From the NCBI GenBank assembly GCA_001604135.1, contig LVAT01000019.1:1-42795 (forward strand): a stretch of DNA of 42,795 nt. Reading direction: 5' to 3'. Below are positions 8,882-16,086 of this stretch, one piece after another (the first letter of the stretch is position 1; each line of letters opens with the position of its first letter). Source of the DNA: Clostridiales bacterium Firm_14 (GTDB taxonomy: Bacteria > Bacillota > Clostridia > Saccharofermentanales > Saccharofermentanaceae). The position numbers were made by a program, and so were the translations under genes. The notes beneath the pieces are model-generated. The model saw nothing but the letters and a program-made list of their open reading frames with translations, ran no database searches and was not told the origin of the DNA.

Positions 8882-9304
8882 TTACTGGAGATCTTCCATG
8901 CCGAGAGTCGTAACGCCTGCTGCGTTAAGGAGACCCTCTGCCTTTGCGTTATCGTCAGTCTTGATGGCTATAGGTGCACCTTCGCCGTCAATGGAAAGAC
9001 CATAGATGTAGCTGATGTTGATGCCGGCAGCGTGGATCATGCCTACAACCTTAGCGAGGGATCCTACAGCATCAGGAACTACTACTGCAATGACCTCATC
9101 AATACGTGCAGCAAAGCCTGCTTCCTTGAGGATCTGCTTAGCCTTGTCGGGTTCCTTGGAGATAAGGCGGAGAACGCCGTATTCCATTGTGTCAGCGAGG
9201 CTTGCGGAGAGCAGGTCGATACCGCCCTGTGCAAGGATCTTCAAGACCTCATCAAGTCTGCCTTCAGTGTTTTCGAGAAAAACCGATAACTGCTTTACGA
9301 ACAT
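8882..9304 (-). CDS. Tandem ACT-domain protein
   Basis: A 140-residue protein made of two ACT-like halves (about 1-68 and 69-140), each with the beta-alpha-beta pattern starting at KQLSVFLENTEGRLDEV and VVVPDAVGSLAKVVGMI. ACT domains bind amino acids and regulate enzymes. Proteins of this size follow IorAB and PaaK-type ligases in many Clostridia and archaea. It lies 18 bases after the ligase gene with a GGGGAGG site, and is the last gene of the operon. A role as an aromatic amino-acid sensor for the pathway is inferred from context. Confidence 0.85.
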   Translation of the reverse strand: MFVKQLSVFLENTEGRLDEVLKILAQGGIDLLSASLADTMEYGVLRLISKEPDKAKQILKEAGFAARIDEVIAVVVPDAVGSLAKVVGMIHAAGINISYIYGLSIDGEGAPIAIKTDDNAKAEGLLNAAGVTTLGMEDLQ

Positions 9305-9322
9305 AGTGCTACCTCCCCTTTA

Positions 9323-10624
9323 TTATTGATAAAGCTTACGCTTGTCTGTAACGTGCTTGCTCTTTCCGTCGAAGTGCTCAAGGCCGTTGGGCTCAACGAG
9401 CTTGACCTTTGCATTGAGGCCGATTGCCATCTTGAGCTTATCGTGAACAGTCTTGGAGAGCTTCTCCAAGCTCTTGATCTCGTCTGTGAAGAAGTTTTCA
9501 GCAACTTCTACCTGAACTTCGAGAGTGTCTGTGTTATCTACACGGTCAACAACGAGCATGTAGTGAGGTGTTGTGCCTTCTACTGTAAGGAGAGCTGCCT
9601 CTACCTGTGAAGGGAATACGTTAACGCCTCTGATGATGAGCATGTCGTCGGATCTGCCTCTGAAGCGCTGGATCCTTGCCATTGTACGTCCGCACTCGCA
9701 CTTGTCGTACTGAATGGATGTTAAATCCTTTGTTCTGTAACGTATGAGCGGCATGCCTTCCTTCGTGAGGTTGGTGATGACGAGCTCGCCGTCGGATCCC
9801 TTAGGAAGCTGCTTCAATGTTACAGGATCGATGATCTCCGGGAGGAAGTGATCTTCCCAGATGTGGAGACCTCTGTGGTATTCGCAGTCGCATGCGACAC
9901 CGGGGCCCATCATTTCGGTGAGACCGTAGATGTCATATGCCTTGATGTGAAGTCTTGATTCCATCTGGTCGCGCATCTCATCTGTCCAGGGCTCAGCGCC
10001 GCAGATAGCAGACTTAAGCTTGATCTTGTCGATGAGGCCTGCCTTCTCGAGATCTTCTGCTACGTGCAGGAGATATGAAGGCGTGCATGCAATGGATGTA
10101 ACGTCGCAGTCGATCATCATGTCGATGAGCTTCTGTGTATTACCTGTAGACATAGGGAGAACCAGTGCGCCAAGGTATTCAGCGCCGTAGTGTGCACCGA
10201 GGCCGCCTGTGAAGAGGCCGTAACCGTAGCCTACCTGGATAATGTCGTCTCTTGTGATTCCTGCCATGGAGAGGCATCTTGCAACGCACTCAGCCCAGAT
10301 GTCGATGTCGCGTCTTGTGTAGACAGCGATCTTCGGCTTACCTGTTGTGCCTGAAGATGCGTGAACACGGACCATTTCTGACTTGGGAACTGCCGCCAAA
10401 CCAAAGGGGTATGTGTCTCTGAGATCCTGATAAGTCGTATAAGGCAGCTTGTCTAAGTCTTCGATGCCCTTGATGTCACCGGGCTCCAAGCCTACTGCCT
10501 GCATTTTCTTGCGGTAATACTCGACGTTGTGATAAACACGGTTTACTACTTTGACGAGTCTTGCACTCTGAAGCGCTTCGATCTCGTCACGCGACATGCA
10601 CTCCTTTGCTTCATTCCAAATCAT
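9323..10624 (-). CDS. Phenylacetate--CoA ligase family protein
   Basis: A 433-residue PaaK-type adenylate-forming ligase, typical in length. Motifs include the phosphate loop HASSGTTGKPK (around residue 90), YGLTEMMGPGVACDC near the middle and the C-terminal PaaK-type regulatory domain. The reaction is arylacetate + ATP + CoA to arylacetyl-CoA. In this operon it can join with IorAB, which makes arylacetyl-CoA from aryl pyruvates; run in reverse it can yield ATP from arylacetyl-CoA, as proposed for aromatic amino-acid fermentation. Start preceded by GGAGGGAACC. The direction of the reaction is inferred. Confidence 0.9.
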   Translation of the reverse strand: MIWNEAKECMSRDEIEALQSARLVKVVNRVYHNVEYYRKKMQAVGLEPGDIKGIEDLDKLPYTTYQDLRDTYPFGLAAVPKSEMVRVHASSGTTGKPKIAVYTRRDIDIWAECVARCLSMAGITRDDIIQVGYGYGLFTGGLGAHYGAEYLGALVLPMSTGNTQKLIDMMIDCDVTSIACTPSYLLHVAEDLEKAGLIDKIKLKSAICGAEPWTDEMRDQMESRLHIKAYDIYGLTEMMGPGVACDCEYHRGLHIWEDHFLPEIIDPVTLKQLPKGSDGELVITNLTKEGMPLIRYRTKDLTSIQYDKCECGRTMARIQRFRGRSDDMLIIRGVNVFPSQVEAALLTVEGTTPHYMLVVDRVDNTDTLEVQVEVAENFFTDEIKSLEKLSKTVHDKLKMAIGLNAKVKLVEPNGLEHFDGKSKHVTDKRKLYQ

Positions 10625-10653
10625 AAATGGTTCCCTCCTGTAATGCGGGGTGT

Positions 10654-11397
10654 TTATTTTCGTGCGGTCTTAAAACCGTTGACGATTATTAAGGCGAGCT
10701 CTTTGTTTTCGCGGTCGAAAACCTTGATCTCGTAAAGACAGACAGCCTTCCCGTCCTTAACGATATCGGCTGTGCAGGTTACTCTGCCGCCGCGCCAGGG
10801 TCTGAGGAAATTGATCTGTGCCGTCTGTGTAACTGTTATGGTATCTGAATCAAGTTCGCAGTTTTCCGCAACGGCAAACGCAAAATCCGCCATCGTGTAA
10901 TAAACTGCGCCCATGAGTCCGCCAACGGCATTAAGATGCCTGCTGGTCGGCATAAGAGAGATCATGCTGTGACCCTTCTGAGCCTCTTCGATAACCAGTC
11001 CTGTTACTTCAGTAGCGTACTTGTCGCCTTTGAAAAAAATCCTTACAGCTTCTAAATCGGGCATATTCTTTTCCAGTTTCTTATCAGTGTCATTATTTAA
11101 CGGGGCATCGCTTCCGGCAAAAGGATGGTAGTCGGTATCCTGGTTTACCAGCTTTTTGAAAAATCCGCTGATATCACCATCTGCACCGTTCTCAAGCATC
11201 ATATATTCGATCTTGTCAGCTATCTCATCGATGTTACTGTCATTGATGCCTGCAGCAGTCAGTTTTTCTATCACGCCGGGCATCTTCGACTGATAAACAC
11301 ACTTAACACAGTACGCCTCATCAACGTTCTCCCCGTTTACTTGGCGCGTAGTGAATACTATCGCCTGTCTCTCAAAACATGAAATGCAAAATGCCAC
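10654..11397 (-). CDS. Zinc-finger / hotdog thioesterase fusion
   Basis: A 247-residue protein with two parts. Residues 1-40 carry two CxxC pairs (Cys4-Cys7 and Cys30-Cys33), a likely four-cysteine zinc site. Residues 105-247 are a PaaI-like hotdog domain (HLNAVGGLMGAVYYTMADFA is the helix with catalytic residues, and QINFLRPW follows the usual strand). Between them is an acidic, low-conservation linker. PaaI-type enzymes hydrolyse aryl-CoA esters, so it would act on the products of IorAB and the ligase next door. It lies 26 bases after iorB. The zinc finger is not a usual part of PaaI proteins; its partner is unknown. Confidence 0.75.
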   Translation of the reverse strand: MAFCISCFERQAIVFTTRQVNGENVDEAYCVKCVYQSKMPGVIEKLTAAGINDSNIDEIADKIEYMMLENGADGDISGFFKKLVNQDTDYHPFAGSDAPLNNDTDKKLEKNMPDLEAVRIFFKGDKYATEVTGLVIEEAQKGHSMISLMPTSRHLNAVGGLMGAVYYTMADFAFAVAENCELDSDTITVTQTAQINFLRPWRGGRVTCTADIVKDGKAVCLYEIKVFDRENKELALIIVNGFKTARK

Positions 11398-11423
11398 TGA
11401 ACTGCTCCGTTACTGACTGATAA

Positions 11424-11999
11424 TTACTCTGCTGCGAGGCCCATTTCAAAGGCCTTCATGTTGAGTTCTAAAAACTTCGCGGGAACAGAAGCTTCAACAG
11501 CCTTTACCCACTCTTCCTTGCTGATCTCTTTGATGTACTTTGAGAAAACGCCCATGAGCACGATGTTCGTAGCCTTTGCGTTTCCTGCCTGCTCAGCGAT
11601 CGTGAGTGCATCAATGGCATCAACCTTAGCTCCTGCTGCTTCCATCTTGGAGATGAGCTCAGAAGGATACTCAGCCGTGCCTGCGATTACGGGCATAGGA
11701 TCGATCTGCTGTGAGTTGGTAACGATCTGTCCGCCGGGCTTTAAGAACTGAACATATCTTGCAGCTTCCAAAAGCTCGAAAGAGATGATGTAATCAGCTT
11801 CGCCCTTGTCGATGATGGGGGAATTGACCTTGTCGCCGAACTTAACGTAAGTTACAACGCTTCCGCCTCTCTGGCTCATTCCGTGAACCTCGGAGACCTT
11901 TACGTCGTAGCCCTTGTCCATAGCGGCTCTGCCCAATAACTTACTTGCGAGGAGCGAACCCTGTCCGCCGACGCCTACTATCATTATGCTTGTTACCAT
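11424..11999 (-). CDS. iorB: Indolepyruvate ferredoxin oxidoreductase, beta subunit
   Basis: A 191-residue gamma-domain subunit of the 2-oxoacid:ferredoxin oxidoreductase family, starting with SIMIVGVGGQGSLLASKLL and containing the HGMSQRGGSVVTYVKFG motif. With IorA it decarboxylates aryl pyruvates to aryl-acetyl-CoA and reduces ferredoxin. The start at 11999 is chosen because its ATGGTAA overlaps the iorA stop by 7 bases and matches the family N-terminus. A longer frame would begin inside iorA. Confidence 0.93.
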   Translation of the reverse strand: MVTSIMIVGVGGQGSLLASKLLGRAAMDKGYDVKVSEVHGMSQRGGSVVTYVKFGDKVNSPIIDKGEADYIISFELLEAARYVQFLKPGGQIVTNSQQIDPMPVIAGTAEYPSELISKMEAAGAKVDAIDALTIAEQAGNAKATNIVLMGVFSKYIKEISKEEWVKAVEASVPAKFLELNMKAFEMGLAAE

Positions 12000-13747
12000 G
12001 TGATTGCCTCCCCGTTCAAATTCTCGAAAGCTCCGAACTTGCAGAGCTCGCTGCATACCTTGCAGCCGAAGCACTGTGTTGTGTCTACGTGAGCGTGTCC
12101 GTCCTTAAAGGAGATCGCAGGGCATCCGAGCTTCATGCACGCCTTGCAGGACTTGCACTTGTCGGGATTTACCTGGATAGGCTCACCGCGCTTAACCTTC
12201 TTAAGGAGAGCGCAGGGTCTTCTGGAAATGATTACGGAAGGCTCTTCTGCTGCGAGTTCTTCCTTAACAGCTGCTTCAGCCTCTGCGAGGTTATAAGGAT
12301 CAACTACTCTTACTCTGTTGATGCCCATTGCACGGACGAGAGCTTCGAGATCGATCTTGCCTGCCGGATCGCCACGGAGGTTGAAGCCTGTCGTAGGATT
12401 CTGCTGGTGGCCTGTCATGCCCGTGATGGAGTTATCAAGGATGATGACAGTGGAATTTGTCTGGTTATATGCGATGTTTGCAAGGCCTGTCATGCCTGAA
12501 TGCATGAATGTGGAATCGCCGATGACTGCAACTGTCTTCTTCTCAGCGTCAGCGCCAAGAGCCTTGTTGAAGCCGTGGAGTGAGCTGATGGAAGCACCCA
12601 TGCACTCTGTCGTATCGATGGCGCAGAGCGGAGGTGTTGCACCCAGTGTGTAGCATCCGATGTCGCCCATGACTGTGAGTTTGAGCTTGGAAAGGACATA
12701 GAACATGCCTCTGTGAGGGCAGCCTGCGCACATTGCCGGCGGTCTTCCGGGAAGTCCTTCGATCGGCTTGCATGCGGGCTTCTCAGGAAGTCCGAGCTTA
12801 GAAGCGATGAGACCCTGTGAGAATTCGTCGATCAAAGGGAAAATATCCTTGCCTGTTACCTCAAGACCCAATGTCCTGCAGTGTGTCTCGATGATAGGAT
12901 CAAGCTCTTCAACAACTACGAGCTTATCTACCTTAGCTGCGAAGTCCTTGATCTTCTGTTCGGGAAGCGGATTGATAAGGCCGATCTTCAATACCGGATA
13001 CTTATCTCCAAATACTTCCTTAACGTACTGATATGAAGTGGAAGAAGTGATGATACCCATTGATGTATCAGAACCTTCTTCAACGCGGTTAAGTGAAGAC
13101 TCCTCAGCAAATGCTACGAGCTTTCTTGTTCTCTCCTCAACGATGGGATGACGTCTCTTTGCGTTTGCGGGAACCATTACGTACTTTGCTGCATCCTTCT
13201 CGTAAGGCTTAACAGCAACTTCGATCCTCTCGCCGGTCTCTACGATCGACTGGGAGTGAGCGACTCTCGTGCACATCTTGATGAGTACGGGAGTGTCGAA
13301 CTGCTCGGAAATATCGTATGCCTCGACAACAAAGTCCTTTGCTTCCTGGGAATCAGCGGGCTCTAACATAGGCATCTTTGCAGCGATAGCATAATGTCTG
13401 GAATCCTGCTCATTCTGGGAAGAGTGCATTCCCGGATCGTCAGCTACAAGGATGACCATTCCGGCATTAACACCGGTATAGCTCATTGTAAAGAGCGGGT
13501 CAGCTGCAACATTAAGTCCGACGTGCTTCATTGCACAGTAGGATCTCTTGCCTGCTCTTGATGCACCGAAAGCGGTCTCCATAGCGACCTTCTCGTTGGG
13601 TGCCCATTCGCAGTAGATCTCATCGAACTTAGCGGCTTCTTCAGTAGTCTCTGTACTGGGCGTGCCGGGGTACGAACTTGCGACAGCTACGCCGGCCTCA
13701 TAAAGACCTCTGGCTATAGCCTTGTTACCAAGCATTAGTTCTTTCAT
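11993..13747 (-). CDS. iorA: Indolepyruvate ferredoxin oxidoreductase, alpha subunit
   Basis: A 584-residue subunit, the standard length. The N-terminal pyrimidine-binding domain (SSYPGTPSTETTE near residue 24) is followed by a TPP-binding domain with GDSTFMHSGMTGLANIAYNQ around residue 405, and a C-terminal two-cluster ferredoxin domain with CKSCKACMKLGCP and CFGCKVCSELCKFGA motifs. It oxidises indolepyruvate, phenylpyruvate or hydroxyphenylpyruvate to the CoA thioester, with electrons going to ferredoxin. First gene of a five-gene operon. The ATG follows AGGAGATG with 6 bases between. Confidence 0.96.
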   Translation of the reverse strand: MKELMLGNKAIARGLYEAGVAVASSYPGTPSTETTEEAAKFDEIYCEWAPNEKVAMETAFGASRAGKRSYCAMKHVGLNVAADPLFTMSYTGVNAGMVILVADDPGMHSSQNEQDSRHYAIAAKMPMLEPADSQEAKDFVVEAYDISEQFDTPVLIKMCTRVAHSQSIVETGERIEVAVKPYEKDAAKYVMVPANAKRRHPIVEERTRKLVAFAEESSLNRVEEGSDTSMGIITSSTSYQYVKEVFGDKYPVLKIGLINPLPEQKIKDFAAKVDKLVVVEELDPIIETHCRTLGLEVTGKDIFPLIDEFSQGLIASKLGLPEKPACKPIEGLPGRPPAMCAGCPHRGMFYVLSKLKLTVMGDIGCYTLGATPPLCAIDTTECMGASISSLHGFNKALGADAEKKTVAVIGDSTFMHSGMTGLANIAYNQTNSTVIILDNSITGMTGHQQNPTTGFNLRGDPAGKIDLEALVRAMGINRVRVVDPYNLAEAEAAVKEELAAEEPSVIISRRPCALLKKVKRGEPIQVNPDKCKSCKACMKLGCPAISFKDGHAHVDTTQCFGCKVCSELCKFGAFENLNGEAITW

Positions 13748-13795
13748 GATTACATCTCCTAGGATATGAGTTTATACATAAATCAATTTGTAAAT

Positions 13796-13801
13796 TATAC
13801 G
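13796..13801 (-). promoter_or_regulatory. Probable -10 of the ior operon
   Basis: TATAAT on the minus strand is 49 bases before iorA. A 17-base spacer upstream leads to TTTAAT, a poor -35. Confidence 0.45.
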
Positions 13802-13873
13802 ACAATTCTACATAGGATTAAATAAAATCTCTTAATAAAAAAATAAGAAAGAAATGCTAAACTGCGCAATTCT

Positions 13874-14932
13874 TTATGCTGCGTCCTCGAATTCGAGTTC
13901 TTCGACTTCCACGGTCTTCCCGAAATAGTTGGAATACTTATATTTCGTGCCTGTGCACTTAGGCAGGGACTGAGCCAGATTGTCTCTCGTATGATATAAA
14001 AATGCACTGTCAGTCAGGTTGAAGAACGGGTAAACATCTTCCTCTAAGGTCTCACTTGCCGAGTCATCCCAAAGAACATCAACGTTATAGTACTCGCCGT
14101 CCAGATAGATAATATTCCAGGCATGTGCGCCGTCTTCCCCGCCAATATTGGAGTCTGTAGTCGTTCCGGGTATGTAATAGCAGGTAATGCCCTTCTTGTT
14201 CAAAAGATACTGGAATGCTTTTGAATAGCCTGCGCATACAGATTTGTGAAGAACGATTACCGAATATGCGCTCTGGTTATAGGGAGCGGATTCATCGTAT
14301 GCAGTGTTCTTGCAGATATAGTCGTGGATCGCACGCTCGTACTCAACCGCAGACTGCTGGGATCCGATACCGGCAAGGATGTCATTTGCCGCCTTCTCAA
14401 ATGCTGCTTTCGCATCATTAAGCTTATCGGACGTACTCGCAAAATCAAAGAAATCAAAGGTTACATCCTCTATGATCCCGCCATCGGAATCGTATGTAAA
14501 TTCGTACTGGTTATCGATCCAGAAGAGCTCAGCATGGTCGTTGAGCACAGCATCTATAGCTTTTGTAAGCTGCTCTTCGTTGGCATTTGCCTTTTGGCAG
14601 TCAATCTTCTTGCTGCCTTTGGAAAGTCCGTCGTAAAGCAGTGAATAAATGTCTTTCTCCTTGGAGCCCAGGACAGCAAAATACGGATACTGATCCGCAT
14701 CGAAATCAGAACTTACATCTTTCCCGTCCGCAGCTTCTGAGGGATCATCTGATTCATCGTCATATTCATCGTCATATTCATCGTCTGATTCGTCATCATA
14801 GTCAAATTCATAACCATTGTCGTAATCATCATAATCATCATAGTCATCGAATTCATCCATACAGGCACAAAGGCCTGAAACGACAGCTAACATAAGTAAA
14901 ACAGATACTAACTTAATTAATCTCTTCTTCAT
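13874..14932 (-). CDS. Transglutaminase-like lipoprotein with acidic repeat region
   Basis: A 352-residue exported protein. The N-terminus is a signal with lipobox GLCAC. Residues 26-65 are almost only Asp, Glu, Tyr and Ser in repeats such as DDYDDYD and DDEYDDE. The C-terminal half is a transglutaminase-like cysteine-protease fold: HDYICKNTAYDE, then the nucleophile in KSVCAGYSKAF, the histidine in GAHAWN and the Asp in YYNVDVLWDD. Family members act as proteases or crosslinkers at the envelope. It is a paralogue of the gene at 15020-16012. The acidic stretch may be a Ca2+-binding or wall-spacing region; this is inference. Confidence 0.85.
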   Translation of the reverse strand: MKKRLIKLVSVLLMLAVVSGLCACMDEFDDYDDYDDYDNGYEFDYDDESDDEYDDEYDDESDDPSEAADGKDVSSDFDADQYPYFAVLGSKEKDIYSLLYDGLSKGSKKIDCQKANANEEQLTKAIDAVLNDHAELFWIDNQYEFTYDSDGGIIEDVTFDFFDFASTSDKLNDAKAAFEKAANDILAGIGSQQSAVEYERAIHDYICKNTAYDESAPYNQSAYSVIVLHKSVCAGYSKAFQYLLNKKGITCYYIPGTTTDSNIGGEDGAHAWNIIYLDGEYYNVDVLWDDSASETLEEDVYPFFNLTDSAFLYHTRDNLAQSLPKCTGTKYKYSNYFGKTVEVEELEFEDAA

Positions 14933-14938
14933 AAAAAC

Positions 14939-14967
14939 ATTCCTCGTGATTTAAACCTAAGAGGAAT
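14939..14967 (-). promoter_or_regulatory. Inverted repeat over the ribosome binding site
   Basis: On the minus strand ATTCCTC (14967-14961) is complementary to GAGGAAT (14945-14939), which is the ribosome binding site of the transglutaminase-like gene. The paralogue has the equivalent pair with different bases (AATCCCTT / AAGGGATT at 16024-16017). If transcribed, it would hide the site. Confidence 0.5.
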
Positions 14968-15006
14968 TATAAGGAAATACTCGTGTTTATTCTATCCTTA
15001 TTTCAG
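14966..15006 (-). promoter_or_regulatory. Promoter region duplicated between the two paralogues
   Basis: A 20-base box CTGAAATAAGGATAGAATAA (15006-14987 on the minus strand), 15 bases, then TATAAT (14971-14966). The identical box with the same spacing lies at 16086-16067, where it includes the last codons of the MacB-like gene. The -35 within the box is poor. Confidence 0.5.
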
Positions 15007-15019
15007 ATACATCCCGGTG

Positions 15020-16012
15020 TCACGCTGCATCCACGAACACTATGCTCTCAGCTTCGACAGTCTTCCCGAAAAAGTTTGAATACTTGTATTTCGTGTCATT
15101 GCATTTCGGAAGTCCTGCTGCCATGACGTTCCTGACATGATAAATAAACGCCTCGTCCGTCAGGTTGAAGAAGGGGTATATAGCACTTCCGTACGTGTCG
15201 CTGGCCGTGTCATCCCAGAGGCAGTCTACGTTGTAGTAGCTGCCTTCAATGAGGACCATGTTCCAGGAATGGCTTCCGCTCTCATCGCTTCCGCCTATTA
15301 CCTGTCCGTTTAAGCCCTCTGTCCTTCCTGCGACATAGTAGCAGATAAAGCCTGCCCTGCTCATGAGATACTGGAAGGCCCTGGCATATCCGGCACAGAC
15401 CGACTTGTTTAAGATCAGGCAGGAATATGCGCTCTGGTTATAGGGAGCTTTCTCATCGTATGCGGTGTTTTGGCAGATATAGTCGTGAATACAGAGCTCA
15501 CGCTCGACCATCGTGGTCTTGGACCGAGCTTCACTGATAACGGCATCAGCTTTCGCTTCCATGTCGACCTTAGCCTTATGGAGCTTTTCCGGCGTATCAG
15601 CGAAATCGTAAAAATCGAAGGTTATCTCCTTGATGCTGCCGTCATCAGGATCATATGTATAGGAATACTTGTTATCGAGCCAGAACAATTCCGGATGGTC
15701 ATTAAGTACCGCATCGATCGATTTCGAGAGATCATCGGCATTAGCCTCCACCCTGCACTCGAACTTCTGGCTTCCCTTATAGAGCTCTTCGAAAAGGAGT
15801 GAATAGATGTCCTTCTCTTTTTCTGTAAGCGTCGCGAAATATGGATATAAGCTGTAATCGAAAGAAAGCCTCTTAAAGCTTTTTTCTTCCGTTCCGGTTA
15901 CGACCGATGAGGATCCATTCGGGCTGTCTATGTCTTCAAAACATGCGCAAAGGCCGATAACCGAAGTTATCAGAAGAATCAAAGCCAAAATCTTTGTAAG
16001 TGTCTTATTCAT
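15020..16012 (-). CDS. Transglutaminase-like lipoprotein
   Basis: A 330-residue paralogue of the downstream gene, with the same lipobox GLCAC and the same catalytic set: HDYICQNTAYDE, Cys in KSVCAGYARAF, His in SGSHSWNMV and Asp in YYNVDCLWDD. It lacks the long acidic repeat. The start at 16012 is chosen for the AAGGGA site and the signal peptide; a frame 17 codons longer has no site. It should be an envelope-anchored protease or transamidase. It directly follows the permease/adaptor operon and may be cotranscribed with it. Confidence 0.85.
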   Translation of the reverse strand: MNKTLTKILALILLITSVIGLCACFEDIDSPNGSSSVVTGTEEKSFKRLSFDYSLYPYFATLTEKEKDIYSLLFEELYKGSQKFECRVEANADDLSKSIDAVLNDHPELFWLDNKYSYTYDPDDGSIKEITFDFYDFADTPEKLHKAKVDMEAKADAVISEARSKTTMVERELCIHDYICQNTAYDEKAPYNQSAYSCLILNKSVCAGYARAFQYLMSRAGFICYYVAGRTEGLNGQVIGGSDESGSHSWNMVLIEGSYYNVDCLWDDTASDTYGSAIYPFFNLTDEAFIYHVRNVMAAGLPKCNDTKYKYSNFFGKTVEAESIVFVDAA

Positions 16013-16016
16013 TAAA

Positions 16017-16048
16017 AATCCCTTCAGACCGATAGGCCTAAAGGGATT
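16017..16048 (-). promoter_or_regulatory. Inverted repeat over the ribosome binding site (paralogue)
   Basis: AATCCCTT (16048-16041) is complementary to AAGGGATT (16024-16017) on the minus strand, with a second short pair AGGCC/GGTCT inside. The second arm holds the ribosome binding site. Confidence 0.5.
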
Positions 16049-16086
16049 ATAAGTAAAAAACAATGATTATTCTATCCTTATTTCAG
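16046..16086 (-). promoter_or_regulatory. Promoter region of the upstream paralogue
   Basis: The 20-base box at 16086-16067, 15 bases and TATAAT at 16051-16046. The box overlaps the stop codon of the MacB-like gene. See the matching copy at 14966-15006. Confidence 0.5.

Noticed and set aside
14740-14860. CRISPR-like or tandem DNA repeat
   Set aside because: The near-repeats encode a low-complexity acidic stretch in frame; there are no spacers.
14587-14895. His-rich plus-strand ORF opposite the acidic repeat
   Set aside because: It is the antisense of Asp/Glu repeats and has no start signals.
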